Positions 1 through 6,577 of a DNA stretch of 7,226 nt are shown here, piece by piece. Every line of letters starts with the position of its first letter. The stretch's first letter is position 1. Source of the DNA: Methylobacterium sp. (GTDB lineage Bacteria; Pseudomonadota; Alphaproteobacteria; Rhizobiales; Beijerinckiaceae); contig JAJKJG010000090.1 of the NCBI GenBank assembly GCA_021154065.1, positions 1 through 7,226 on the forward strand, read 5' to 3'. The translations under genes were made by a program, and so were the position numbers. The notes under the pieces are model-generated. The model was not told the origin of the DNA and searched no databases. It was given only the letters and a program-made list of their open reading frames with translations.

Positions 1-113
1 CTCAAATCGATGCTGTAGCTATCGAGTAGGCTGGCGTTCTCGTACCAGCCTGCAACGACGCTTTCAGGTGGCGGCGTTGTCCGGCGCACCCGCGCTTTGC
101 GGTCTAAACACAT
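1..113 (-). CDS. Partial CDS, N-terminus only; possible DUF2867-family protein
   Basis: An open minus-strand frame begins with ATG at 113 and runs off the left edge of the window after 37 codons without a stop. An alternative GTG start lies at 87-89 (codon 9). The visible residues include PPPESVVAGWYENASLLDSY followed by SIDL. This resembles the N-terminal strand-helix pattern of DUF2867 proteins, where an Asp-Ala/Ser-Phe/Tyr step precedes the first hydrophobic strand; that family call is from memory of the pattern and is weak. The ATG lies 17 bases after the mcl stop codon on the same strand, which suggests co-transcription. No good Shine-Dalgarno sequence is seen before either start. The codons are less GC3-biased than in the neighbouring genes (TGT, TTA, AAA, ACA, CTA and TTG all occur), so it may have a different history or be less constrained. 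No function is assigned. Confidence 0.45.
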   Translation of the reverse strand, partial: MCLDRKARVRRTTPPPESVVAGWYENASLLDSYSIDL

Positions 114-130
114 GCCCAAAAGCTCGATCA

Positions 131-1177
131 TCAAAGCCCATAAGCCTTCGCCAGCTCCGGGTCCCTCCCCGTGATCTGCTCGGCGAGGTCGACGATGACC
201 TTGGCCTGCTTCCAGGTGGCGTCGTCCTGCATCTTGCCGTCGATCATGACGGCGCCGGTGCCGTCCGGCATGGCGGCGAGGATCTTCCGCGCGAAGGCGA
301 CCTCGGCCGGGTCGGGCGCGAAAACCTTCTTGGCGATGGTGATCTGCGAGGGGTGCAGCGACCAGGCGCCGGCGCAGCCCATGAGGAAGGCGTTGCGGAA
401 CTGGACCTCGCAGGCAAGCGGGTCGGAGAAGTCGCCGAACGGGCCGTAGAACGCCTTGATGCCGTTCGCCAGGCAGGCGTCGACCATGCGGGCGATGGTG
501 TAGTGCCAGAGGTCCTGCTGGGCCGACGCCCGCTCGGCCCCGCCCGGCGCCGGGTCGGCGACGATCCTGTACTCGGGATGGCCGCCGCCGACGCGCGTCG
601 TCTTCATGCCGCGCGAGGCGGCAAGATCCGCCGGCCCGAGGCTCATGCCGTGCATGCGCGGCGAGGCGGCGGCGATGGCGTCGACGTTCTTGACGCCCTC
701 GGCGGTCTCCAGGATGGCATGCACGAGGATCGGCTTCTCGACCCCGTGCCGGGCCTCGAGCTGCGCCAGCAGCTGGTCGATGTAGTGGATGTCCCACGGC
801 CCCTCGACCTTCGGCAGCATGACGACGTCGAGCTTCGCGCCGACCTCGGCGACGATCTCGACGAGGTCGTCGAGCGCCCAGGGGCTGTTCAGCGCGTTGA
901 TGCGTGTCCACAGCCCGGTGCCGCCGAACGCGTTCGCCTTCGCGAGCGCGATGAAGCCGCGCCGCGCCGCGAGCTTGGCGTCGGCCGGGATCGCGTCCTC
1001 GAGGTTGCCGAGGAGCACGTCGACCTGCGGGATCAGCTCCGGGATCTTGGCGCGGAGCTTGTCGTTGTGCGGCGGCACGAAATGGATCATCCGCTCAAGC
1101 CGCACCGGCAGCTCGCGATAGGGCGCCGGCGCGCCGGCGGCGAGCGGCTGGAAGAAGCGGCGCGGAAGCTTGATCAT
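131..1177 (-). CDS. mcl: (3S)-malyl-CoA / beta-methylmalyl-CoA (citramalyl-CoA) lyase, HpcH/HpaI-CitE superfamily
   Basis: Predicted cytosolic Mg2+-dependent lyase that reversibly cleaves malyl-CoA to acetyl-CoA plus glyoxylate, and probably beta-methylmalyl-CoA to propionyl-CoA plus glyoxylate. From the chosen start the protein has 348 residues, the length I recall for the Chloroflexus Mcl, and it follows that sequence almost throughout as I remember it. Visible landmarks are GNLEDAIP (57-64), the substrate/CoA arginine in [10 protein letters not shown] (91-100), [12 protein letters not shown] (120-131), the metal-binding glutamate in ILETAEG (155-161), the metal-binding aspartate in [20 protein letters not shown] (179-198), WSLHPSQI (272-279), and the C-terminal lid [16 protein letters not shown] (311-326), whose Asp is thought to complete the neighbouring active site of the oligomer. 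The frame stays open upstream to an ATG at 1411 inside the parS palindrome, but those 78 extra residues are low-complexity repeat translation, so ATG 1177 is preferred. Its Shine-Dalgarno sequence is weak. The gene is divergent from the AEC permease and leads into a second minus-strand gene. Distinction from plain L-malyl-CoA lyase of the serine cycle rests on overall resemblance. Confidence 0.9.
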   Translation of the reverse strand: MIKLPRRFFQPLAAGAPAPYRELPVRLERMIHFVPPHNDKLRAKIPELIPQVDVLLGNLEDAIPADAKLAARRGFIALAKANAFGGTGLWTRINALNSPWALDDLVEIVAEVGAKLDVVMLPKVEGPWDIHYIDQLLAQLEARHGVEKPILVHAILETAEGVKNVDAIAAASPRMHGMSLGPADLAASRGMKTTRVGGGHPEYRIVADPAPGGAERASAQQDLWHYTIARMVDACLANGIKAFYGPFGDFSDPLACEVQFRNAFLMGCAGAWSLHPSQITIAKKVFAPDPAEVAFARKILAAMPDGTGAVMIDGKMQDDATWKQAKVIVDLAEQITGRDPELAKAYGL

Positions 1178-1314
1178 ACGGGTCTCGGGGGCGCGGGCGT
1201 GCCGGTGCTTACGGCGAAGCCTCGGCTCCCGTCCAGTGCGAGCCGGCAAGCCGGCCCGCTGTTCCGTGGAGCTTCCTTGCCGGAGCATGACGCGCTGACC
1301 GCGATCCGGATGTT

Positions 1315-1371
1315 GCGCATCATCGTCGGGTTGACGCGCATCATCGTCGGTCATTTCCGCATGATCGTCGG
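1315..1371 (-). repeat. Three 15-bp direct repeats at exact 21-bp spacing (iteron-like)
   Basis: GCGCATCATCGTCGG occurs at 1315-1329 and again, identical, at 1336-1350. A third copy at 1357-1371 (CCGCATGATCGTCGG) differs at two positions. Starts are 21 bases apart each time, two helical turns. A decayed fourth copy may follow at 1378-1390. Read on the minus strand, the direction of mcl transcription, the unit is CCGACGATGATGCGC. The array starts 138 bases upstream of the mcl start codon and ends 24 bases from parS. Because the period is divisible by three, it translates as heptads (RIIVGLT on plus, DDDARQP on minus), but neither frame looks like a real protein. Confidence 0.8.
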
Positions 1372-1394
1372 ACTTTTCGCGCGTCATAGGAAAA

Positions 1395-1410
1395 TGTTTC
1401 ACGTGAAACA
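1395..1410. other. parS: parS centromere-like ParB binding site
   Basis: TGTTTCACGTGAAACA is a perfect 16-bp palindrome with two 8-base half-sites. It matches the canonical chromosomal parS sequence bound by ParB/Spo0J proteins across bacteria, including the alphaproteobacterial form. It lies in non-coding DNA between two divergent genes. Such sites load the ParB-CTP clamp and anchor the chromosome origin region, and most lie within the origin-proximal part of the chromosome. No parA, parB, gidB or dnaA gene is visible in the window. A chance match of this length in DNA of about 70 percent GC is very unlikely because the motif is comparatively AT-rich. Confidence 0.9.
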
Positions 1411-1502
1411 TTCCCTCGGAACTCGCCGCGGACGCCGTTGCCCCGGCCCGGAAACCCTGCGAAAACCCCGCAACCCAGGCTGGAGCGGTCGCGCCGGCCC
1501 TC

Positions 1503-1507
1503 CGGAG
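1503..1507 (+). promoter_or_regulatory. Ribosome binding site of the AEC permease (decides the start)
   Basis: CGGAG at 1503-1507 ends five bases before ATG 1513. This supports that ATG over the in-frame TTG at 1438, which would add 25 Pro/Arg-rich residues in front of the first membrane helix. Confidence 0.7.
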
Positions 1508-1512
1508 CCTCC

Positions 1513-2487
1513 ATGTCCGACCTCGTCGGGCTCCTCAACCTCCTGGCGCCGTTCTTCGGGCTGATCGGCCTCGGCTTCCTCTGCGCCAAGCTCGTGCGCC
1601 GCCCCGAGGGCGGGCTCGCCTGGATGCAGTTCTTCCTCATCTACGTCTCGCTGCCCTGCCTGTTCTACAAGCTCATCGCCGACAAGCCGCTGGAGCAGCT
1701 GGCGAATTGGCCCTTCGTCGTGGCGACGACGCTGACCACCTACTGCGCCTTCGCGCTCTCCTTCGCCGTCGGCATGTGGCACACCCGCTGGGACATGCCG
1801 CAGGGCGTCATGCAGGGCGTCGCCGGCTCCTACTCGAACATCGGCTACATGGGCCCGCCGCTGGTGCTGTCGGCGCTCGGACCCGGCGCCAGCGCGCCCG
1901 TCGTGCTGATCTTCGTCTTCGACAACCTGCTCCTGTTCTCGCTCGTGCCGTTCCTGATGGCGATCGCCGGCGCCGAGAAGCGCTCGCTTGCCGCGACCGG
2001 CCGCGACGTCGCCTGGAAGGTCGCGACCCACCCGTTCAATATCGCGACCGTGGTCGGCGTCGTCGCTGCCTATCTGCGGTTCGAGCCGCCCGCCGCGATC
2101 GACAAGATCGTCACCTGGCTGTCGCAGGCCGCCGCCCCATGCGCGCTCTTCCTCCTCGGCCTCACCGTGGCGCTCAGGCCGATCCTGCGCATGCCCGGCG
2201 AGGTGCCGGCGCTCGTCACGATCAAGCTCGTCCTGCACCCGCTCCTCGTCTGGGTGCTGCTCTCGGCGCTCGGCGATTTCGACCCGACCTGGACGTTTGC
2301 CGCGATCGTCATGGCGGCGCTGCCGCCGGCGCTCAACATCTTCGTCATCGCCACGCAATACGAGATCGGCGTCGAGCGCGCCTCGGCCTGCGTCCTTGCC
2401 GGCACCCTCGTCTCGATGGCGACGCTCACCGCCTTCCTCTGGTTCATCAAGACGGGCAGGATGACGCCCGACCTCTTCCCCGGCTGA
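1513..2487 (+). CDS. AEC (auxin efflux carrier) family permease
   Basis: Predicted inner-membrane transporter of 324 residues, normal for the bacterial AEC family. About ten hydrophobic segments are seen (near 5-25, 38-55, 67-87, 104-122, 128-150, 174-190, 203-222, 233-252, 260-282 and 291-313) in two five-helix halves joined by a charged loop around 153-172. Family-like conserved stretches are [13 protein letters not shown] (105-117) in the first half and [20 protein letters not shown] (269-288) in the second, the broken-helix substrate/ion regions of the bile-acid/auxin transporter fold. Bacterial members carry small organic anions such as malonate or malate, but substrate cannot be read from sequence. 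It starts 336 bases from the divergent mcl and ends 9 bases before the racemase-like gene, so it is probably the first gene of a two-gene operon. The context suggests a carboxylic acid related to malyl-CoA, methylmalyl-CoA or branched acyl-CoA metabolism (inference). Confidence 0.88.
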   Translation: MSDLVGLLNLLAPFFGLIGLGFLCAKLVRRPEGGLAWMQFFLIYVSLPCLFYKLIADKPLEQLANWPFVVATTLTTYCAFALSFAVGMWHTRWDMPQGVMQGVAGSYSNIGYMGPPLVLSALGPGASAPVVLIFVFDNLLLFSLVPFLMAIAGAEKRSLAATGRDVAWKVATHPFNIATVVGVVAAYLRFEPPAAIDKIVTWLSQAAAPCALFLLGLTVALRPILRMPGEVPALVTIKLVLHPLLVWVLLSALGDFDPTWTFAAIVMAALPPALNIFVIATQYEIGVERASACVLAGTLVSMATLTAFLWFIKTGRMTPDLFPG

Positions 2488-2496
2488 CCCGCGACA

Positions 2497-3618
2497 ATGA
2501 CGCTCCCCCTCGACGGCATCACCATCCTCGATTTCTCGACCCTGCTGCCGGGTCCGCTCGCGACCTTCATGCTGGCCGAGGCCGGTGCCGACGTGATCAA
2601 GGTCGAGCGCCCGGGCGGGGAGGACATGCGCGCATTCCCGCCGCGGCTTGGCACCGGCTCCGCCGCCTTCGCGATGCTGAACGCCGGCAAGACCAGCATC
2701 GTCGCCGATCTGAAGACTGCCGAGGGACGTGCGAAGCTCAGGCCGCTGATCGCGCGCGCCGACGTGCTCGTCGAGCAGTTCCGCCCCGGCGTCATGGCGC
2801 GGATTGGGCTCGGCTACGACGCTGTCCGGGCGATCAACCCTCGCGTGGTCTATTGCTCGATCTCGGGCTACGGCCAGGAGGGATCGCGGTCGCAGGAGGC
2901 GGGGCACGACATCAACTACCAGGCCCGCACCGGCCTGTTGTCCTTGTCTCCTGGGACCACAGGATCGCCGAGCGTCCCGCCGGCGCTCGTCGCCGACATC
3001 GCCGGCGGATCGTTTCCCGCCGTGATCAACATCCTCCTGGCGCTGCGCCGGCGCGACCTCACCGGCCAGGGCTGCCGCATCGACATCGCGATGACCGACG
3101 CCATGTTCACCTTCGCTTGGCTCGCGCTCGCGGAAGGCTTCGCGACCGGGCGCTTCCCGGGATCACAGGAGAACATGCTGGCCGGCGGCTCGCCGCGCTA
3201 CGCGCTCTACGTCACGGCGGACGACAAGTTCCTCGCCGTCGGGGCGCTCGAGCCGAAGTTCTGGGCCGCCTTCTGCCACGGCATCGGCTTGCCCGAGCGG
3301 TTGCGCGACGACCGCCCCGATCCCGGCGCCACCCGCGCCGCGATCATCGCCCTCGTGCGCCGGAAGACGGCGGACGCGTGGCGCCAAATCCTCGAGCCGC
3401 TCGACTGCTGCGCGACGATCCTCAGCTCGCTCGAGGAGGCGGTCGCCGATCCGCAGTTCCGCGATCGCGGGCTGTTCGCGGCCCGAGCCGTCGGCGGGGA
3501 CGGGCAGGTGATGCCGGCTGTCGCCGTGCCGATCGCGGCCGATCTGCGGCGCCCGCTCCCCGAGCGACGATCGGTTCCGCCGATCGGGACGGAGAGCGTG
3601 ACGGCCGCTGCCAAATGA
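2497..3618 (+). CDS. Alpha-methylacyl-CoA racemase-like protein, class III CoA-transferase (CaiB/BaiF) fold
   Basis: A 373-residue cytosolic protein, usual length for the family. The N-terminal Rossmann-like half begins LDGITILDFSTLLPGPLATF and continues with AGADVIKVERPGGED (29-43) and the CoA-binding region RPGVMARIGLGYD (96-108). Three features favour racemase over CoA-transferase: GHDINY (136-141) with the catalytic His137, Asp167 in ALVADIAGG, and Glu252 in VGALEPKFW. These match the His/Asp/Glu set known for mycobacterial MCR and mammalian AMACR. Such enzymes interconvert (R)- and (S)-2-methylacyl-CoA by alpha-proton exchange. The start ATG lies 9 bases after the permease stop, so co-transcription is likely, though no strong Shine-Dalgarno sequence is seen in the gap. 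With the nearby malyl/methylmalyl-CoA lyase, a branched-chain acyl-CoA substrate is plausible but unproven. A true CoA-transferase such as mesaconyl-CoA transferase is the main alternative. Confidence 0.87.
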   Translation: MTLPLDGITILDFSTLLPGPLATFMLAEAGADVIKVERPGGEDMRAFPPRLGTGSAAFAMLNAGKTSIVADLKTAEGRAKLRPLIARADVLVEQFRPGVMARIGLGYDAVRAINPRVVYCSISGYGQEGSRSQEAGHDINYQARTGLLSLSPGTTGSPSVPPALVADIAGGSFPAVINILLALRRRDLTGQGCRIDIAMTDAMFTFAWLALAEGFATGRFPGSQENMLAGGSPRYALYVTADDKFLAVGALEPKFWAAFCHGIGLPERLRDDRPDPGATRAAIIALVRRKTADAWRQILEPLDCCATILSSLEEAVADPQFRDRGLFAARAVGGDGQVMPAVAVPIAADLRRPLPERRSVPPIGTESVTAAAK

Positions 3619-3663
3619 GCCGGTTTGCGGCTTGACCCTCCCGAGGGTGCGGCGTTCGACGTG

Positions 3664-3689
3664 GGAACGCCTGTCACTCGCGTCGCGTT
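3664..3689 (+). promoter_or_regulatory. EcfG-type general stress response promoter
   Basis: GGAAC at 3664-3668, a 17-base spacer, and CGTT at 3686-3689 form an exact match to the GGAAC-N16/17-CGTT promoter used by the alphaproteobacterial EcfG (SigT/RpoE2) sigma factor under PhyR-NepR control. It sits in the 110-base gap before the DUF1236 gene, in the right orientation. Transcription would begin near 3696, giving a 5' leader of about 33 bases that contains the strong Shine-Dalgarno sequence. Confidence 0.75.
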
Positions 3690-3716
3690 ATGGCGGCGAG
3701 GGGGGCTTCGAGCTTC

Positions 3717-3724
3717 AGGAGGGA
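3717..3724 (+). promoter_or_regulatory. Strong ribosome binding site of the DUF1236 gene (decides the start)
   Basis: AGGAGGGA ends four bases before ATG 3729. It is the best Shine-Dalgarno match in the window, and it selects this ATG over an in-frame upstream ATG at 3690, which would spoil the signal peptide and overlap the promoter. Confidence 0.85.
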
Positions 3725-3728
3725 AGAC

Positions 3729-4077
3729 ATGAAGCACGCGCTTATCGCAGGCGTGGCCGCGCTCGGCGTGCTGGCGGTGGCGCCGGCCGTCGCACAGACG
3801 TCGGTCACCACCACGACGACCACGGCTCCGGCCGCCACCGGCTCGATCACGATCGCGCCCGAGAAGCGGACCGTGATCAAGCAGCGCTTCACCGGCGCGC
3901 CGGTCAAGACGATCAAGGAGAAGGTCACCGTCGGCGCGACGATCCCGGCCGACGTGGAGCTGATGACTGTTCCCGACACCGTGGTGACGGAGATCCCGAC
4001 GGTGAAGAGCTACCGCTATTTTCGCTACAACGACGACGTGGTGCTCGTCGATCCGTCGAGCCGCCGGGTGGTCCAGA

Positions 4078-4088
<11 letters not shown>
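3729..4088 (+). CDS. Small secreted DUF1236-domain protein
   Basis: A 119-residue protein with a clear Sec signal peptide: MKH, a hydrophobic core (ALIAGVAALGVLAVAPA) and a cleavage site after AVAQ (residues 20-23). A Thr-rich linker (TSVTTTTTTAPAATGS) follows, then one DUF1236-like domain: an R/K-rich beta strand (EKRTVIKQRF), the segment VTVGATIPADVELMTVPDTV, and the characteristic ending YRYFRYNDDVVLVDPSSRRV followed by VQIID at the very C-terminus. The family is common in Rhizobiales; its members are periplasmic or cell-envelope proteins of unknown function, often multi-copy and stress-associated. Here the gene is a single transcription unit with an EcfG-type promoter, a strong ribosome binding site and a terminator, which fits a stress-induced envelope protein. 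Its last 11 bases overlap the 3' end of the convergent ubiH-like gene. Confidence 0.88.
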
Positions 4089-5364
<1,276 letters not shown>

Positions 5365-5408
5365 CCCGATAGGCGCGGCCGCGCATAGCACAAATCGCGG
5401 CGCGGCCA

Positions 5409-5438
5409 TTGCCGAGCGTCGGGCTGACTACCTATGAT
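5409..5438 (+). promoter_or_regulatory. Probable sigma-70-type promoter of qor
   Basis: TTGCCG (5409-5414) and TATGAT (5433-5438) are separated by 18 bases. The -10 matches five of six consensus positions and the -35 four of six. Transcription would begin near 5445, leaving an 18-base leader with the Shine-Dalgarno sequence. Confidence 0.5.
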
Positions 5439-5452
5439 CGTGCCGATCGATC

Positions 5453-5460
5453 GGAGAGAG
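5453..5460 (+). promoter_or_regulatory. Ribosome binding site of qor
   Basis: GGAGAGAG at 5453-5460 gives a GGAG core six bases before ATG 5463 and supports that start over upstream in-frame options. Confidence 0.7.
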
Positions 5461-5462
5461 CA

Positions 5463-6437
5463 ATGACGAAAGCGGTGCGGGTTCACAACTACGGCGGTCC
5501 CGAGGTCCTTAGATACGAGGACGTGGAGGTCGGCAGGCCCGGTCCCGGCCAGCTGCGCGTCCGGCATCACGCCATCGGCGTGAACTACATCGATACCTAT
5601 TTCCGCACCGGCCAATACCCCGCCCCGAGCCTGCCTTTCGTCCTCGGCAACGAGGCGGCCGGCGAGGTCGTCGAGGTCGGCGAGGGCGTCGCGGGCTTCA
5701 AGCCCGGCGACCGGGTCGCCTACGTCATCACCCTCGGCAACTACGCCGAGGAGCGGCTCGCCGACGTCAAGCTCGTGGTCAAGCTGCCTGATTCCGTCGA
5801 TTATGACACCGCCGCCGCGATGATGCTGAAGGGCATGACGGTGCAGTACCTCCTGCGCCGGACCTTCGCGGTGAAGCCCGGCGACACGATCCTCTTCCAT
5901 GCCGCCGCGGGGGGCGTCGGGCTCATCGCGACGCAATGGGCAAAGCACCTCGGCGCCACCGTGATCGGCACCGTCGGCTCGAAGGAGAAGGCGGAGCTCG
6001 CGAAGAAGAACGGCTGCGATCATGTGATCCTGTACCGCGAGGAGGACGTCGCAAAGCGCGTCAGGGAGATCACCGGGGGCGAGGGCGTGCCGGTGGTCTA
6101 TGACGGCGTCGGCGAGGCCACCTTCCAGGGCTCGCTCGATTCGCTTAAACCCTTCGGCGTGCTCGTGAGTTTCGGCTCGGCCTCGGGGCCGATCGAGGCC
6201 TTCAACCTCGGCGTCCTGGCCCAGAAGGGCTCGCTCTACGTCACCCGGCCGACGCTCATGACCCACATGGCGAAGCGCGAGACGCTCGACGAGATCGCCA
6301 AGGACCTCTTCGACGTCGTCGGCCGCGGCGCGGTGAAGATCCCGATCCACTCGCGCCGCAAGCTCAGCGAGGCCGAGGCCGTCCACCGGGCGCTCGAGGG
6401 TCGCGAGACCACCGGCGCCACCATCATGCACCCCTGA
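5463..6437 (+). CDS. qor: NADPH:quinone oxidoreductase, zinc-independent MDR family
   Basis: A 324-residue cytosolic enzyme, close in length to E. coli Qor and clearly similar along its length. It is expected to reduce quinones, probably by one-electron transfer from NADPH. The N-terminal GroES-like domain carries NYIDTYFRTGQYP (41-53) and LGNEAAGEVVEVGEGV (61-76). The cofactor domain has the nucleotide-binding motif HAAAGGVGLIATQWAKHLGA (146-165), then TVGSKEKAELAKKNG (170-184), a conserved FGSASGPIEAFNLGVLAQKG (237-256) and SLYVTRPTLM (257-266). The zinc-ligand cysteines of alcohol dehydrogenases are absent, as expected for this subfamily. The start has a good ribosome binding site and a plausible promoter. 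The gene is divergent from the ubiquinone-type hydroxylase. No terminator is seen after the stop; a repeat region follows instead. Confidence 0.93.
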   Translation: MTKAVRVHNYGGPEVLRYEDVEVGRPGPGQLRVRHHAIGVNYIDTYFRTGQYPAPSLPFVLGNEAAGEVVEVGEGVAGFKPGDRVAYVITLGNYAEERLADVKLVVKLPDSVDYDTAAAMMLKGMTVQYLLRRTFAVKPGDTILFHAAAGGVGLIATQWAKHLGATVIGTVGSKEKAELAKKNGCDHVILYREEDVAKRVREITGGEGVPVVYDGVGEATFQGSLDSLKPFGVLVSFGSASGPIEAFNLGVLAQKGSLYVTRPTLMTHMAKRETLDEIAKDLFDVVGRGAVKIPIHSRRKLSEAEAVHRALEGRETTGATIMHP

Positions 6438-6449
6438 ATCCGTGGGACG

Positions 6450-6526
6450 ATGATGGGAACATGATGCCGGGGTGATGCGACAATGATGCCGACGATGACG
6501 TGAGATGATGCCGACGATGACGCGGC
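6450..6526 (+). repeat. 11/22-bp tandem repeat array upstream of the ABC transporter gene
   Basis: ATGATG-type units begin every 11 bases at 6450, 6461, 6472, 6483, 6494, 6505 and 6516. They pair into 22-base repeats beginning ATGATGCC at 6461, 6483 and 6505. The last two share 18 identical bases (6483-6500 and 6505-6522), each containing CCGACGATGA. A degraded further copy (CGACGATGG) lies at 6533-6541. The array ends about 51 bases before the ABC gene start. It lies between genes and has no consistent reading frame because 11 and 22 are not multiples of three. Confidence 0.8.
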
Positions 6527-6577
6527 GCGACGCGACGATGGCGAAGCGTCACCTGATGTCGAAGGTCCGGTGATCCT

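Larger units (their letters stand above)
1178..1512. other. Divergent intergenic region between mcl and the AEC permease
   Basis: This 335-base stretch contains no convincing gene. Long open frames cross it on both strands, but only because the DNA is GC-rich and its repeats have a 21-base period that does not disturb the frame. It holds, left to right, a plain GC-rich leader for mcl (1178-1310), an array of three direct repeats (1315-1371), a parS palindrome (1395-1410), and a short leader for the permease with a Shine-Dalgarno sequence at its end. No clear sigma-70 -35/-10 pair was found for either gene. Confidence 0.8.

Noticed and set aside
1178..1411. In-frame N-terminal extension of mcl starting MFHVKH at 1411
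   Set aside because: The extra 78 residues come from the parS palindrome and the 21-base repeats. The protein from 1177 already has the full family length of 348 residues.
1418..1439. GGAAC...CGTT pair upstream of the permease as a second EcfG promoter
   Set aside because: The spacer is 13 bases, too short for the 16-17 required.
68..1564. Long plus-strand open frame of about 498 codons
   Set aside because: It is antisense to mcl, has an Arg/Gly/Asp-rich shadow composition and no recognisable domain; it is a GC-rich frame artefact.
1399..2907. Long minus-strand open frame of about 502 codons
   Set aside because: It is antisense to the permease and racemase-like genes and has a charged, repetitive shadow composition.
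1707..3635. Long plus-strand open frame of about 642 codons
   Set aside because: It runs out of phase through both the permease and the racemase-like gene, is extremely Arg-rich, and has no family features.
3635..3648. Small hairpin ACCCTC/GAGGGT after the racemase-like gene as a terminator
   Set aside because: The stem is only about six base pairs with a minimal loop and no T-run follows.
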